NCBI GenBank assembly: GCA_013076295.1
Contig: RQOL01000772.1
Span: 4,741,087-4,805,086, forward strand
Origin: Sanderia malayensis
Taxonomy: Eukaryota > Cnidaria > Scyphozoa > Semaeostomeae > Pelagiidae
Reading direction: 5' to 3'
Length of the DNA: 64,000 nt
Shown here: piece by piece, positions 12,310-26,000 of the stretch
How the letters are laid out: each line of letters starts with the position of its first letter
How positions within the stretch are numbered: the first letter of the stretch is position 1
Translations under genes and position numbers: made by a program
The notes under the pieces: model-generated
What the model was told of the DNA's origin: nothing
What the model saw: only the letters and a program-made list of their open reading frames with translations
Database searches by the model: none

Positions 12310-15300
12310 ATCGCAAATCAGACTTCTGATCAAAATTTCAAATGCTTCCAAGTAAATTCTTATTCTAAGCCAATGAAAAAATATGATTGCACTTCATGCG
12401 TTTATATCTTGATTAGGAAGGTTGCCAGATTGTTTTAAGCAATTCCGTTGCTAACTTTACAACGCAACAATACATTGCTGCATTGCGGTAGGTAAAGTAA
12501 ACGCTACTCTCAAAAGATTACCCCCACCCCAGTCTCCCACCATGTCAATTCTGTCACCGACACTATCTTAAACCACACCCATCTCTTATATATCACGCCC
12601 ATGAAGGCGATCCTTGAATCCTCCAACTCAAACTCTTGTAAGAAAACATTAAGCCTGCCAGCCACTAATTTGTACAAGCCTGGCACAAATTGGTGAAGAC
12701 TGTAACAAAGAGGGGAGGAAGTTTCACGTCAAATAATAATAATTCTCCATAAAGATCACTCTTTTGATTGATAACTTAATTATCAATTCAATGATGCAAT
12801 GCATGGAACTATTTCCTTGCAATTATGCATGAGATGGAACTTGGGTAACTATCTTGATACGGATCATCACACAATTCTCTGAAATATAATTTCACGCATA
12901 AGTTCACGCATTTCCTACCACTTTATGAACTTAATCTATGGGCGAAACATTCAAAGAACTTATTCCCACTTGATTTTTCACTTGTTTTCGATGTTTTTGA
13001 TGATGCGTGCGCTTTTTTTAATATCCAACGAAAACGTTTTACTGGTAAAATGTGACCAAAAATGCCCCAAAATCGAGAAACATTTACCAATGAGGCTGTA
13101 ACTGAGAGTTGAAAGCTGGTTCCATTCATTTGCAGTCAAACTTCATAAAATCTGTGCTACATGCATTGTCCAGTTTTGCTCATATGCAAATAGTCATAAT
13201 AGTCATAAATAGAAAGTATCAATCGGGGGTTTTAGGGCAATAAATGTGCAGTTAAGATTATGGAACTATTCAGGAACTTTCGGAATTTTAACTTGCTAAA
13301 AGGAGGTCCAAAAACTAGGAATTTTAGGAACCGGGCCTTGAAGTGGGTTCGTTATAAAAAAAGGCGTGTAATGCCACGCAAACAAATATTGTTTTATAAT
13401 GGTTTTCCTCCTCAAATAAACCTGAAATAATATCTGGAGCTCGTGTTATAGAAATGTATTTCAAAAGATCATGTCTGCAATCATCATTAAAGTTGCAATA
13501 TTTGCTTTCCAAAAGACATATTTGCAAAGGCTTAAAAGGCATATGTCATGACGTCGATAATAATAATAATAATAATAATGATGCTTTCAGTGAATACTTC
13601 TTTTCTCCATTGCAGCTTAATTCCCCATGAATGTTAATTTAAAAGAAAACGTATTGCGCATTCTCCTACAAATAACAACAAAAGACGTTAATTATGTTCG
13701 TATTTCAAGTAATTATAATAACATAACATGCAAGTCTCCTTGTAGCATGGCGAAATTGCAAATGAACGCGGTTCCAAGCAAATTAAAGCTTATGAAAGCT
13801 ACTGAAAGCGGTTCGTGTGGATTTAAAAAGATTAGGCAGGGTGAAAATTAAGTCAGATGTACACTAAATAGGTAAACGCATTTTTGTTGTGTCTTGGTTG
13901 GACTAATTGGTTAGAGCAAGCATGGTCATCATATATTTTTAGAAAAAACATAAGTCTAAGAAGTGACGAGACAAAAGACGGGATTGTCTGGGCAATTTAA
14001 CTTCTTTATTGCCAATGATTTTAAACAGTTAAAGTTGCTTTTACGAGCTTTAATTAGTCATTTAAACGAAAAATATCGTGTTTTAAGTACAAATAACATA
14101 TATTTTCTAGTATGCAAGGCCGGATCTCCTTCAGGATAATGTGTCTTACACAGAACAAGAACCAATAAAACCTTAATTGAGTAGCAAGGAACAACCTGCA
14201 GACAATCTAATATACCAAATTGAATCCACAGATGCCATAAAACACCCAAGTGCATGCTCTAAGATCCAACAGCAGTGCAAATATCCCCTTAAAAAAACAG
14301 GTCAACAGATGGCTGAAGTAAAACAGCGGATAAGAAGACGAGAAGATTGAATTTCACACCAAACTGGCTAACAATAAATACAAAGCAAAGCAACAGCTTG
14401 TCATGCCAGCCATTGCTCGACTCCATGTATCGAAGAGCCAGCATGCACATTGTTTGACATAATCTGGTGAAAGAGGAGAAGTAGGCAAGTCAAAGTAGAG
14501 GTGCTTAGCTCAAGCTTAGTTATAATAAGCTTTTCCATGCTAAAAATGGACTTTCATAAATCTATTTACTTAGCATGGAGCTCTCTTGCTTGTAAAAATG
14601 GAGCTTTATCTATACAACATGTAATATCCTGAACCTGTAATTGCAGCTGGACAATAAAAAGTTACTCTAATGTCATGGTAGCTTGCTTTTTGCAATATGG
14701 AATGAAGTATGTTTGTGGTGAGGTATTTTTTGCAACGATTAGGTTTGTTACCAACCTAAGTGGATGTTAAGTAAGGTATGAAAGAACTTTTGTTCTGTTC
14801 AAATGTTAACGAACAACGAAGCAGGATTATGTGTGAGCTCTTTTCTGTGGCATGCGAAATTTTTGAAAATATTGGATTAAGAAGGAGTAAAACAGGACAC
14901 AATTTGAGCCGTTATCTAATTGATCGTTTAATCTAATTTACTGGTTACTTCATCTTACCCACAATTTATTAATTGTAAATGAAGTCTTTTCTTTCGTGTT
15001 CCTTGACAAGGATGTGATGGCGTCAATGAAATATGGAGCATTAATGAGATTCTTTAGAGGAACAAATACTAAGCTATTTTACCTTTTAATGCCTCGCTTC
15101 CTCTGCCATTTCATTGTTATAAATTGGCTAACAACAACACAACAACATTTAGGAAATTAATAATTAATTATGCGAATTAAAAGTTTCATGCATGTTATCA
15201 ATTTATGCACAAGTTACTTCCCCCTATTCTGTAATTATCTGTCTCTGTAATTATTGCCTTAACAAGGAGGAAATTTGGTAGAAACTGTCCTTTGTGGACA

Positions 15301-17039
15301 AATTAATTGCTTAAGAATAGCTTTCAAAGTCACGTATAGCAGTTCTGTCTGGTAATATTGTTGAGGATAGCAAAAGCACTGGTTGAGCCCTCAAAATTGC
15401 ATCAAAACGATGTTAGGATATATTGTTGTGATGTTAAAAGAGGCTGAATACTTGAGTACGGAAGAATAATTCTTATCAACTCATGTAGTTATCCTCTTCT
15501 CTCCTATTAATCTCCGGTGAACTCACGTATTCATCTCATTCTCTCCGATGAATATGTATGCATCTATAAAGCGTGTAAAGTGCGCATGTATTGAGTCCTT
15601 GATTACTGATTACAAATAATATGATAGCACTATGCTGTGAGTTGAAGGTTTTCAATTCCTGCGTGTATACTTTGATTCATGATATCCACAGAGATACACG
15701 AAGCGAATATCAAATATTGATTTCTCGACATAATGGCGAGTTTACTAAAACCGATTGATATGATTAGCAGATGTGGACTATTTTAATAAAAGTTAATTCC
15801 TCATCAAACTGCCTACCAATATGGAAAATAAGCTACTTGTTCCATAAAGATGGTTTATTTGGAACATAAGACGCAAAAAGGATTTGGTGGTACTTTCAAA
15901 TTTGCTTGAAGAGCAATAGAATATATAACAGACACTACGATGACGTTACTACATAAAATTGTAGTGAAAGACCTTTGAATGGAGATGTATGAGATACACG
16001 TCAGTCATTTAAAGAAGAAAGAGATTTGTTTATTGCACGAGCTCTTGCTGAATAACATCTAATTGCCCTCCTCCTCTCTTCAAAGGAGTGTCAGCGTCAC
16101 TAAGATGCCATTCAGTTTACTGACATGTCATTATATTATTTTGTTTGCCTTTGCTGCTTGATTCGGCCACGAACCAAGTATTAATATTCGCGTAAGTGTT
16201 GGACACGAAAAGGGCTTTCATTCACCGTAGAATACAAGTACACTGATATCGTAAAAATAAAAACAAAAATAAATTTCGTAAAAATAGACCTGTGCTCTCT
16301 AATTTTCATTACCAAACGCCCCAAGGAAGTTCGACAGCAAGTGCATAGCGTGCTTGAATTTTGACATATTTGAAAGTAAATATTGCATGGCTCCAATATT
16401 TCATAACTGTTAAAGAGACTAAACCACTCAATATCGTTTTGAAAAAATAGATTAGCAAGAAACAAATAACGAACCAATGAGCAAACTAAATTTACTTTTT
16501 TCTTTCAATTTACGATGCATCCGGTGGGTGGCATTGGCATCGGCGTTGCATTGCACAAGTCGGCTGGTAGTAATTTTGTCTGTTTGTTGCACAAGGACAT
16601 GGTTGGCTGGATGCCCTAACAGGCACTATCAATGCAATGCAATGCAAATGCAATGCATTTCATTGCGTTCTCTCTGCAATGCAATGCAATGTAGAGAGAA
16701 CAAACAAGAATGATGCAGCAAGAGTGGAGTAAGCATCCCCCCTGACATGAGCTATGTGTGACATTGCGATTGACCGATTAAAGCCAGCAACAAGAATGAG
16801 TGTTTACTCTCTCGCTCTTCGGGTGATTGTGATATGACTCTTCCGTTCGACCCGCGTGAGTACTTAAGCAAGCCTTGTCTGTCAATCAAAGTTGGATATA
16901 TAGCTTGATTAACAACGTGTGCTCATCTCCATCCTCACACTCGGCCTTCTGCATTCAGCTGCTGTGATCAAACGAATAACAAACGTACAAGTGAAACAAC
17001 GTGAAGAAACACTGATTTAATACAATAATATTTGGAACA
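12310..17039. other. Intergenic region upstream of the FGFRL1-like gene
   Basis: AT-rich, with only short ORFs that lack recognisable domains. It contains a (TAA)n microsatellite at about 13557-13580 and a CAATG/ATGCA pentamer cluster at about 16630-16692 with a weak hairpin. A TATA-like string (GGATATATAG) lies near 16892, about 150 bp upstream of the start codon; its promoter role is inference. Confidence 0.4.
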
Positions 17040-20000
17040 ATGTGCTCAATATTGATAAAGACAACTTGCTTCTTGCTGCTCATTCGATGTGCATTTCTGG
17101 CCAGACCATCAAAGACTTTTCGTAAGTTTTTTCTCCTCAACGTACATATCTCTTAACCATGTTCACACTTAAAATATTATTGTGTTTTTTAGTAGCTATA
17201 TGAAAAATATCAATATCTTCAGTAGAAAATCTATTTTTAAAACGTTTTTTCAAACAATGAGGAATGTTTATTCGTTTCGTTACACGAATGAATATGTGAC
17301 TCTATCGAGGTTTTCTCCCAAAGTATAAAATATACTCTCTCTCTTACTCTTCTATATACGAGCATTGTTTTAAACGCAATATTTTTTGTTTCAACATCGA
17401 CCCCGTTGCCAAACTCTTTGAAAAATCCACCTGGCGAACAATTAAAACGTGATATTTGAAATTAATAAAATTCCCCCAATATTCGATGATGCATTCTAAA
17501 AGTCGTCCGGGACATTTTAACACATTTCGGTCGCTTTGGGAATGATTATAAATGATTGTTTCACAATTGGTTGTGATATATATTCATATACGCGTTAAAC
17601 ATTGTTGAATCAATTATAAACTGAATCATTGCCAACTATTCTCATGACATTTCGTAAGGCTGCATTTTCTCAACACGTCGAAATAGCTTCGAAGTCGAAG
17701 TGCTCAGCGAAGGGAGACAACCCCTAAAATTATTTCAAGGGAATTTATCCGCATTTCATAATGTTTCCATTTAGAATGTTCTTAGATGTATTTTTAGTAA
17801 ACATGGGATCCATTCATTACTCGACATTCTTTCAGCCGATGTAACCTTGTTGCGTGGTTTGCCTGTCAAGAAATACGAGTCTGAGGAAAATCCGAGATCG
17901 TAAGCCCTCAAAATCGCCCATCAAACGAGCCATCTTTCAATGGGACGTAAAAATATCCCGGATTTTCTGGGTACAACGGGAAACAGACAGTATAATAGAA
18001 CTTTGTTTACGAATTAGAGAGCTTTTAAGCGAAGGTTGTGGTCTGGCTTCAGCTATTCCTGTTGGCCAAAAGCTTGTCCGAGGAACATACATCGAAATTA
18101 TACATGAACTTTCCATACTTTGAATGAACCAAAACAGTTTAAATTTCTGAACATGCCTTGTCATTATCGACACCAAATTAATCATGAAAAACCAAAAAGA
18201 CTTTTGACTCAATTCTCTGGTGACATTTCCTCAGGTTTATCTGGCCGATTAAGCAAGTATTTTCGTGATTTTTCGTTACTTTCGACAAGTCGTTGTCACA
18301 CGAAATATTATGCACGATCTTTGCTGCACGATAAGTATAGTTGCACGATATTTTGACATTATGTTTTGACATAGTGATTGCACAACGCACGAGCAAAGCT
18401 TTTGAACTTGGACACAAACGAAATATTTTGACATTATGTTGAATCTGTTCACTGTGTATTGCCAAAGAAAATTGGATGTTGTTGAATGGATCAGAAACAT
18501 TACATTCATTACTAATATATTATTAAATAATATTAAAATCCTTACTATTATTTCGTGGCTATCGTGATTATAACTACAACTGTTATTATTTATTGTTGTT
18601 ATCAAAATCAAGTCAACATGGGCTCAATTTTAAGTAGCAGATATGATTACAAGTTACTTTATCGACAAATGTAATGCGTTCAAATCTCCTTTAAGCCAGC
18701 GTTCTTTAAAAGGCGTAAGTCTTCTTACGAGTGTTTACATTTGTTCCTTTGCATTGGCATTACTCTATTTGCTAAGCGTCGTGTTTATCGTTCTGAACAT
18801 TGACCCATGTCGTTTATTATTACCATTCACACAAACAAATAGAAAATTAACAAAGGAAGAGCCTCCCCTGAAAACATCTACATGTTGTTTACGTAAAAAT
18901 GACATGGTCTTCGCAGTATATCGTTGTATGTCTTAATATATAACAGAAAATAAGCTTTAATCTATTCATGTCATTTTTGCATCCATCAGACACGTCTTGA
19001 CATCCGAAACTTAGCAGCTGTTTCAATGACAAAAGTAGGCAAATTTGTTATGATGTTCTCTTTAACTTTCAAAATTTGGTTTGAGTGGCTTCCTTTGTCA
19101 TTCCTGAGCCTTTCAATAAGTTCAAATTTTCATGCAAATATCTACCGCATTTGAAAGAGTAACTTTTGCCAACAAGTGCAATGGACGTTTTCCAACAAGT
19201 ATACACACCACGCCTGCACAAAGACCGTTAAAGTGACCAAGGAATGTGGGAGAGCACGTCTGAAGTATAACCAGGTAGATTTTTGAAGAATTTCTCCCAC
19301 AAAGCAAACAGATTCTCCAAAGATTTCCAACGATTTCGTATTTGAAATCTCTCTGAAGAGATTTGAATAAAAGCAATACGCAGAGTGAGAATGAGGAGAA
19401 ATTTTGTTGGCAGAAACGAGAGTTGAGAGAATTAGCAAGAACTGTTGAGGCATTTGATGTTCTCTCTCAAGAGAGAACCGACGATTCAGCACATAATTAT
19501 TTCCTCTATTAAGGAAATGTCGAAAAGATGTACACGTCACAATGCGAAAAATAGCATGAAGCCGACCTGGGTTGTAAAAAGGCACGACAACACAATGCTA
19601 AAAAATCGTAATATCTAATTACTTGAACTGTTTAATATTTAAGCGCATACTCTTGGTTGAAATGAATTTCCGATACATGTAAGAAAGGAATCTTTTTGGC
19701 CATTTCACTTCACGATGATCATTCAATGCTTGACCACAGTAAGGTATGAAGTAACACATTGGCAAGATGAAGATAAATTGCGGTGTAGCGGGATTCATGT
19801 TATACAGGCTGCTGCGCGACGCCCCGTTTGCGAATTTCCTAAATTCATTTATGGAGCAGTGTTTCTATCTCTCGTTCTCGCCATGATAACGGACGGACAC
19901 AGCGTCCAAGAATCTTTTCAATGCAGCAGAAAGGTGCCTGAATGGGACGCAATGAATGACAAGGAAGAACAAGAAAGTAGCTACTACGGCAACAAAAGGG

Positions 20001-23000
20001 GGTTTGTAATGTTGTTCACTTAAAGGTAGCTCTCCCAAGAGGTAGTAGTGCATGACATCAGAGGGAGAGAGAGAGAGAGAGAGAGAGAACACGTCATGAA
20101 TCAGCAAGTTTCTATAATGCATATACATAGCTCATAAACAGAGCTGATTTTGGATGTGAGTAGCTGGAAATGAATGAAGGCAAAGGGCATTCACGAATCA
20201 GTGTGTTAACTAAACAAGCAGCGACCTCATGTGGATCTACTCTACAAGCTAATGAGAGAAAGTGTAACAAATATAACCCAGAATATCTTGGGAAATTCAC
20301 TCTCAGCGTTGCACGAAGAAAGCTGCATGTGAATCCAATTAGGGCTGAAATACAAACACTATACATTATACCACCAACTGCATGAGAAAATGGTCGAGTT
20401 TGTCAACAACAAAATTAGAAAACAGTTTCTTCAGGGATGTTCTTCCCTTGATGTTGACACGATTGACGAAATTAAATCAACTTTGGTATGAGAAAAGATG
20501 CTCTGAGATGAAACAGATAGGACATGATGGTAGTATCAGGTAGTTACACAGTTGACGCAACTCGGTTGGCAACTTACGTCTTCTGGGGTCCAGGATTTCC
20601 TGATGCATCAACACAGGAACAATTCAAGATAACTGTAAATTCTTTACAACACAACTCTCTATGAGTCAATCCCATTATCAATTAGAACGGACATTTTCAA
20701 GCATAGAACACCAAATTGAAAGGAATGTGTAAATGGTTGGTGACCCTCGAGGTACCACACATCATTTCTGTACAATTCCATTGTCTGGAGTCCCGGGACT
20801 CATAAAGCAAAGCCAAGTTTCACGTCCGAGTCGACACAAAAGGAAACTCTCCAATGAATCTTGGAAGATAACGGAACGTGACAGCAATAGAGGGTCATGG
20901 AGATACGATTAGTTGAGACAGAGAGAGGCTGTTATCTATGTTTGAGTGATGCTTGCAATGAAGTGTTCTGAATTGCCTCAAGGTCGGGTCGGCTAATCCG
21001 GACGAGAACAAGTTAGTTACTGACCACAGCTAAAGGGAAAGGGAAGGAGAGAAGTGGAGTATATGACAGGAAGCACAAATATGAAACAATTAACAATATA
21101 GGGTAAATGCATGGTATGGTATACAAAGTAGCTGGGAGGACACGTTGATAGGAATGCCATGGCTAAAGTTGTAATGAATGTGCAGCGCATATTTATTTTC
21201 ATTGTCAGTTTATAACAGGTTTTTTATTTCTAATGACCAAATCTGTGGTGACGTCACTAGATTATACCCAGTTGCTAAACTTGGGCAAAAACAGCACGAC
21301 AGAATAGTTCGAAATTCACATGATAGCTTCAGTTGGTCAGATTTAGATACGATCTAATCCCAATGGATTGAGATTAACATGGTGTTGTGGTCTTTCAACC
21401 TGGCACACACGACAACATTCCCCGTCCTTCGCCACAAAAAGCGCCCATGTGCGCTAGGGTATCTGCAATACACACAAAAATTACGTTGTTTTATTTGGAT
21501 TAATTTTGGCTTTGAACGTATCAAAGAAATGTTGATTGTGACTCAACTAATTCCGAAGAGGATGCAAATATTACTTGCCTGGTGATATATAGGTTCTTAA
21601 AATCAAATTCTCTCATGATTATGAATATTGTCAATGACATCTTCAACTGAAATCTGCTGGACTGTGGACTTCCTTAATATAGATTGTTACAGCAACTCAG
21701 CACAAAGTGTTAAATTCTCCTTTTGTAAAACGAGCATTATCGTATCCTATGTTATTTATATCGACACAATGCTTAGGTCAGTGGATCAAAAGGTTGCCCA
21801 GTGTGACAAGTCCAATCTGATATGCGTTTTCCCGTACAATGTTCGGTGCTCAAAGCACCCTTGAAACTGGTATAAAATCAGTGGTTGAACCCCGTTAAAC
21901 ATCTCTTTTTAACCAAAATCGATATGATATGACATTCATCAAAAGTAAGCCAGCATGATGATAAAGTAAGAAGACCGTGTGACCACGGAGCCACCAACGA
22001 ATGAATGAATGAGAATCAATGAGCTATTCAATAAATGAACAAATCAAGGTTCGGATGCATCAGTCATAATAAATAAAAGACAAAATGAATGGCTTCGCCC
22101 AGGTTGAGTTATAGTCATTATAGTAGGTCTTGAGTAATTCTCTTACCCTGGTACGGAAATATAACTGAGCCTTGTTGAAAATTAGGAAAACTATATTTCA
22201 TGCATTTTATAGCCCATAATATTAAACAAATGGCCCTTTAAATACATCGTATATCATCGTAGTACAGCAGTAACGTGCTTGTGTGCATTCATTGACATTG
22301 TATTGGCAACAAAGCTGTATCTTCGTATAGGTTACGTATCAGTTGCATGTTTGATCATACGCATATATTATTATAGATCTTCATTGTGTTGCTTTGCTAA
22401 AGTAGTTTCACGTTAATCTTGTTTCACAACCAGTGGCGGCCTGGGTGGAAGGCGAGGGGGCTGGGAGTCTGTGGTCCCCCAGCAGACCTTCCCCAAAGGG
22501 CGCCAAAGCCTGTGAAGGGCGCCAAAAGCTCCAAAATGAAATTTGATTATGGTTACCATGCCAAGTGCGAGTCAAAAGCACGAAACGTTATCGTTAGTTT
22601 AATACTTTCTGAAATGGAGGGCATAGATTTTAAACTAAACAATTATGTTAGTTATGAAGGGGTGCCACTTCGTTGCCCCCCCCCTTGTGAAATAAACCAG
22701 ACTGCCACTGCCCACAATGCAGCATACAAAAATGAATAGCATGCCTCATTAGAATGCCAAATGGCACGAGCCAGTCTTGTGTAAGATTCGGTCTGCATTA
22801 AAAACCCAATCATTCGACCACAAACACTTTCATGCTTTATTGTCGGTTTTACAAAACTGATTGATCCATTCTTAATTATTTACTATTTCATTTGTCAGTT
22901 GATTATTTCTTGATTTATCGTAACCTTCTACGTAATATGGTTGAAAAGTGCATGGCGTGGTCTCGTTGTATACAGATCAATTTACATAACTTGTGTTGCC

Positions 23001-26000
23001 AACCCAAACCAAACGATAATTCTCCCCTCTTCTCAGTCAACTCAGTGCCCAAGACTCTCATTTTGACAGCTGATAAAAACGTGTCGTCGTTTTATTTTGA
23101 GACAAGACTGAATCGAGCTTTACAGTTGTCGCCAATCTTCAGACTGTGGTTTGTCTTTCTCTCTGCAACTGTCAAAAAAAATCTTATCGGTTCTATGTTA
23201 ATATTAGAAGAGACTTAAAAGCGTGTGTTCCTTTACATATCCATTTCAATTGGAAGCAGCTGTTACCAAAGGTTGCAACAAGGCCAGCAACATTAGATCA
23301 GTTGCCAGTTATGGTGGTGTCATGTCAAAATGTATGATAAGCAATGCTCTATTTTAATTCTCGCAAGTGATGCCTGATTGGGCTAATAAAGCAACCAATG
23401 CACCCAAGATTTTGTAGTTCGTTTCCCATTCTCGTTGAATCTGAATATTTTATTTGCTGCTGTGTAGTATTTTGACGAACTGATTTCCTATGGATCCGGG
23501 CTCCAATTCTATGCTAACAAGGCGTTTTCACAGGGGATGTTCTAATCGGTGGACCCCACGACTCGGGGACTCTCCTGACCCACGACTATACGACCTATGG
23601 AAATACGACCCATGTCTTTAAAACTGCCAAATTTGCATTATTTTCACTGTAAATATTGTAGCGAAGTCAAAGGCACTGTTTTAAAGTATGAAGCGCAGTT
23701 TGGTGAGCATAGGAACAGAAATAAATGCTTTTCGAGCAGGCAATTTTGTCGCAAAAAGCACGCTGTCGTTGCAAATCACTGAGGTTTTCATATCGTAAGC
23801 AAGGAAACTGTGGTGGCAGTAATCGAATTCCAGTGGAGCCACGACACTGACATTTGCACCGTAATCAAAATTCCACCCTTTTCAGAAGCGTTGCGCAATC
23901 TGAAACCACCGGTAGTAAGAGAGAACAATTTTAAAGCATTTCATATAAGTATTTTAAACGCGGACAAATGAAGGCAGAATACTGACGACAGAAACATATA
24001 GGAATATATAAGTATATGAATATTATAATATTATGATCATGGAAATATAACGAAACAAATTGAATATATGACAACGAAACAAATTGAATACACGACAACG
24101 AAACACATACAAAAATAATAGAAAAGAATGAATATATGACAACGAAGCAAATACAAAAATAATAGAAAAGAATGAATACATGACAAACTGCATATTCCGC
24201 AGCAATGCATATAGTAAAATAAAATAAACTATAACCATCCTACCCCTCTTAGAGATTCCCCATTTCATGTGCTACCGCGTTCCTGATAGAAAGGGATTTG
24301 TGAAGTCAAAAAGTTGAATTTAATACAGTTGTGAAAAAAGAAATGGAAGTTTGAAAACATTGCGAGTGAAAGAGCTGGAGAAAATGGCAGTAAACGCACA
24401 TAATTGAAGGTTAATAGTGGACCAGGCAATGTCTTTCTAGACAAAAGCGTAAATAATGATGATGATGATGATACTGATGATGTAACTGATGATGACTGCG
24501 TAAAACTTGATATGCCAGATTAAGATAGCCTGCCTTTCGCAAGTCATTAACATACCAAAGGGAGGGAATACATGAACTTTCCTTGTTGATGAGCGTAGAT
24601 CACGCGATGAAAAACATCCGTGCATTATTAACTCCAGTTTTAAAGTAACAGATTTTATATATTGTAACCAACATCAGATTCATTTTATCTTTGAGACAAA
24701 ATAGATCTATCCTATCCACGACTCTTCTCAAGAACTATCAAAAATTGTATCACTCTGTTTATGCCAAACAGAAATGGTGTTACAATGACATCGATCTGAG
24801 CAGTTGGGTATTGTGACTAAGAATGCGCTCTTACTCGATAAAGACAAATGAAATAAACTCGAAAAGAAATAATATTCATAAAAGGAGCAAAATCATGATA
24901 AGTCGGGCCAGGAGTAACTCCAACCTCGGGTAACTAGGGCCCATTTGCATCCCATAGAAAACTTTGCAAGTGTTTTCTAGCGATCAAAAACTCAATATAC
25001 CTGCGCAGTGCAGGGTGCATGGTGCAATAATAATAATAATAATAATAATAATAACGATTATTATGATGAGCATGATGACGTTGATAAGGTTTCCATGTTT
25101 CGTTGCTTTAGCTGTTGTTATGTTCTGATATATTCACATTTTGTTATCATATTTGATGGATGATAACAAACACAGATGTTACAATAGTAGAATAGTCTTT
25201 CTGCATTTATATGAAATGCTTTAAAATTGTTCTCTCTTACTACCGGTGGTTTCAGATTGCGCAACGCTTCTGAAAAGGGTGGAATTTTGATTACGGTGCA
25301 AATGTCAGTGTCGTGGCTCCACTGGAACTCGACTACTGCCACCACAGTTTCCTTGCTTACGATATGAAAACCTCAGTGATTTGCAACGACAGCGTGCTTT
25401 TTGCGACAAAATTGCCTGCTCGAAAAGCATTTATTTCTGTTCCTATGCTCACCAAACTGCGTTTCATACTTCAAAACAGTGCCTTTGACTTCGCTACAAT
25501 ATTTACAGTGAAAATAATGCAAATTTGGCAGTTTTAAAGACATGGGTCGTATTTCCATAGGTCGTATAGTCGTGGGTCAGGAGAGTCCCCGAGTCGTGGG
25601 GTCCACTGATTAGAACATCCCGTTTTCACAGAGATAGACAGATCACGTGTAAGGTTATGCCATATAAATAAACAACGAACTCAGATGCTGCTATTGTCAT
25701 GGAGGTCTGGAAACTAATATCATGTGATTACTACATCTTTTCACGTCATGTAGATGTGGGTATCCATCATGGAGATTGATCAACGTGTCCCTCTTTTCTC
25801 AGGCAATCGGTACGAGAAGATCGATTCCATGTTCAAGAAGCAACTCTACAGTCCGTATTTTATCCAGCCAATGGCGATGCGTGAGATTGCAGACAAAGTT
25901 CATTCTGAAGGCAATGATTTAGAATTGCCATGTAAAACTCTTGGTGCATCACCAATTGAGTACAAGTGGTTGATAAATGGAATGGAATTGAAACGGAAAT

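Noticed and set aside
19142..19585. 147-codon minus-strand ORF in the FGFRL1-like intron
   Set aside because: No domain, no hydropathy pattern and no splice-consistent neighbours; length is within chance for this much DNA.
22419..22739. 106-codon ORF
   Set aside because: It spans an hAT-like MITE from end to end and starts in its flank; no domain.
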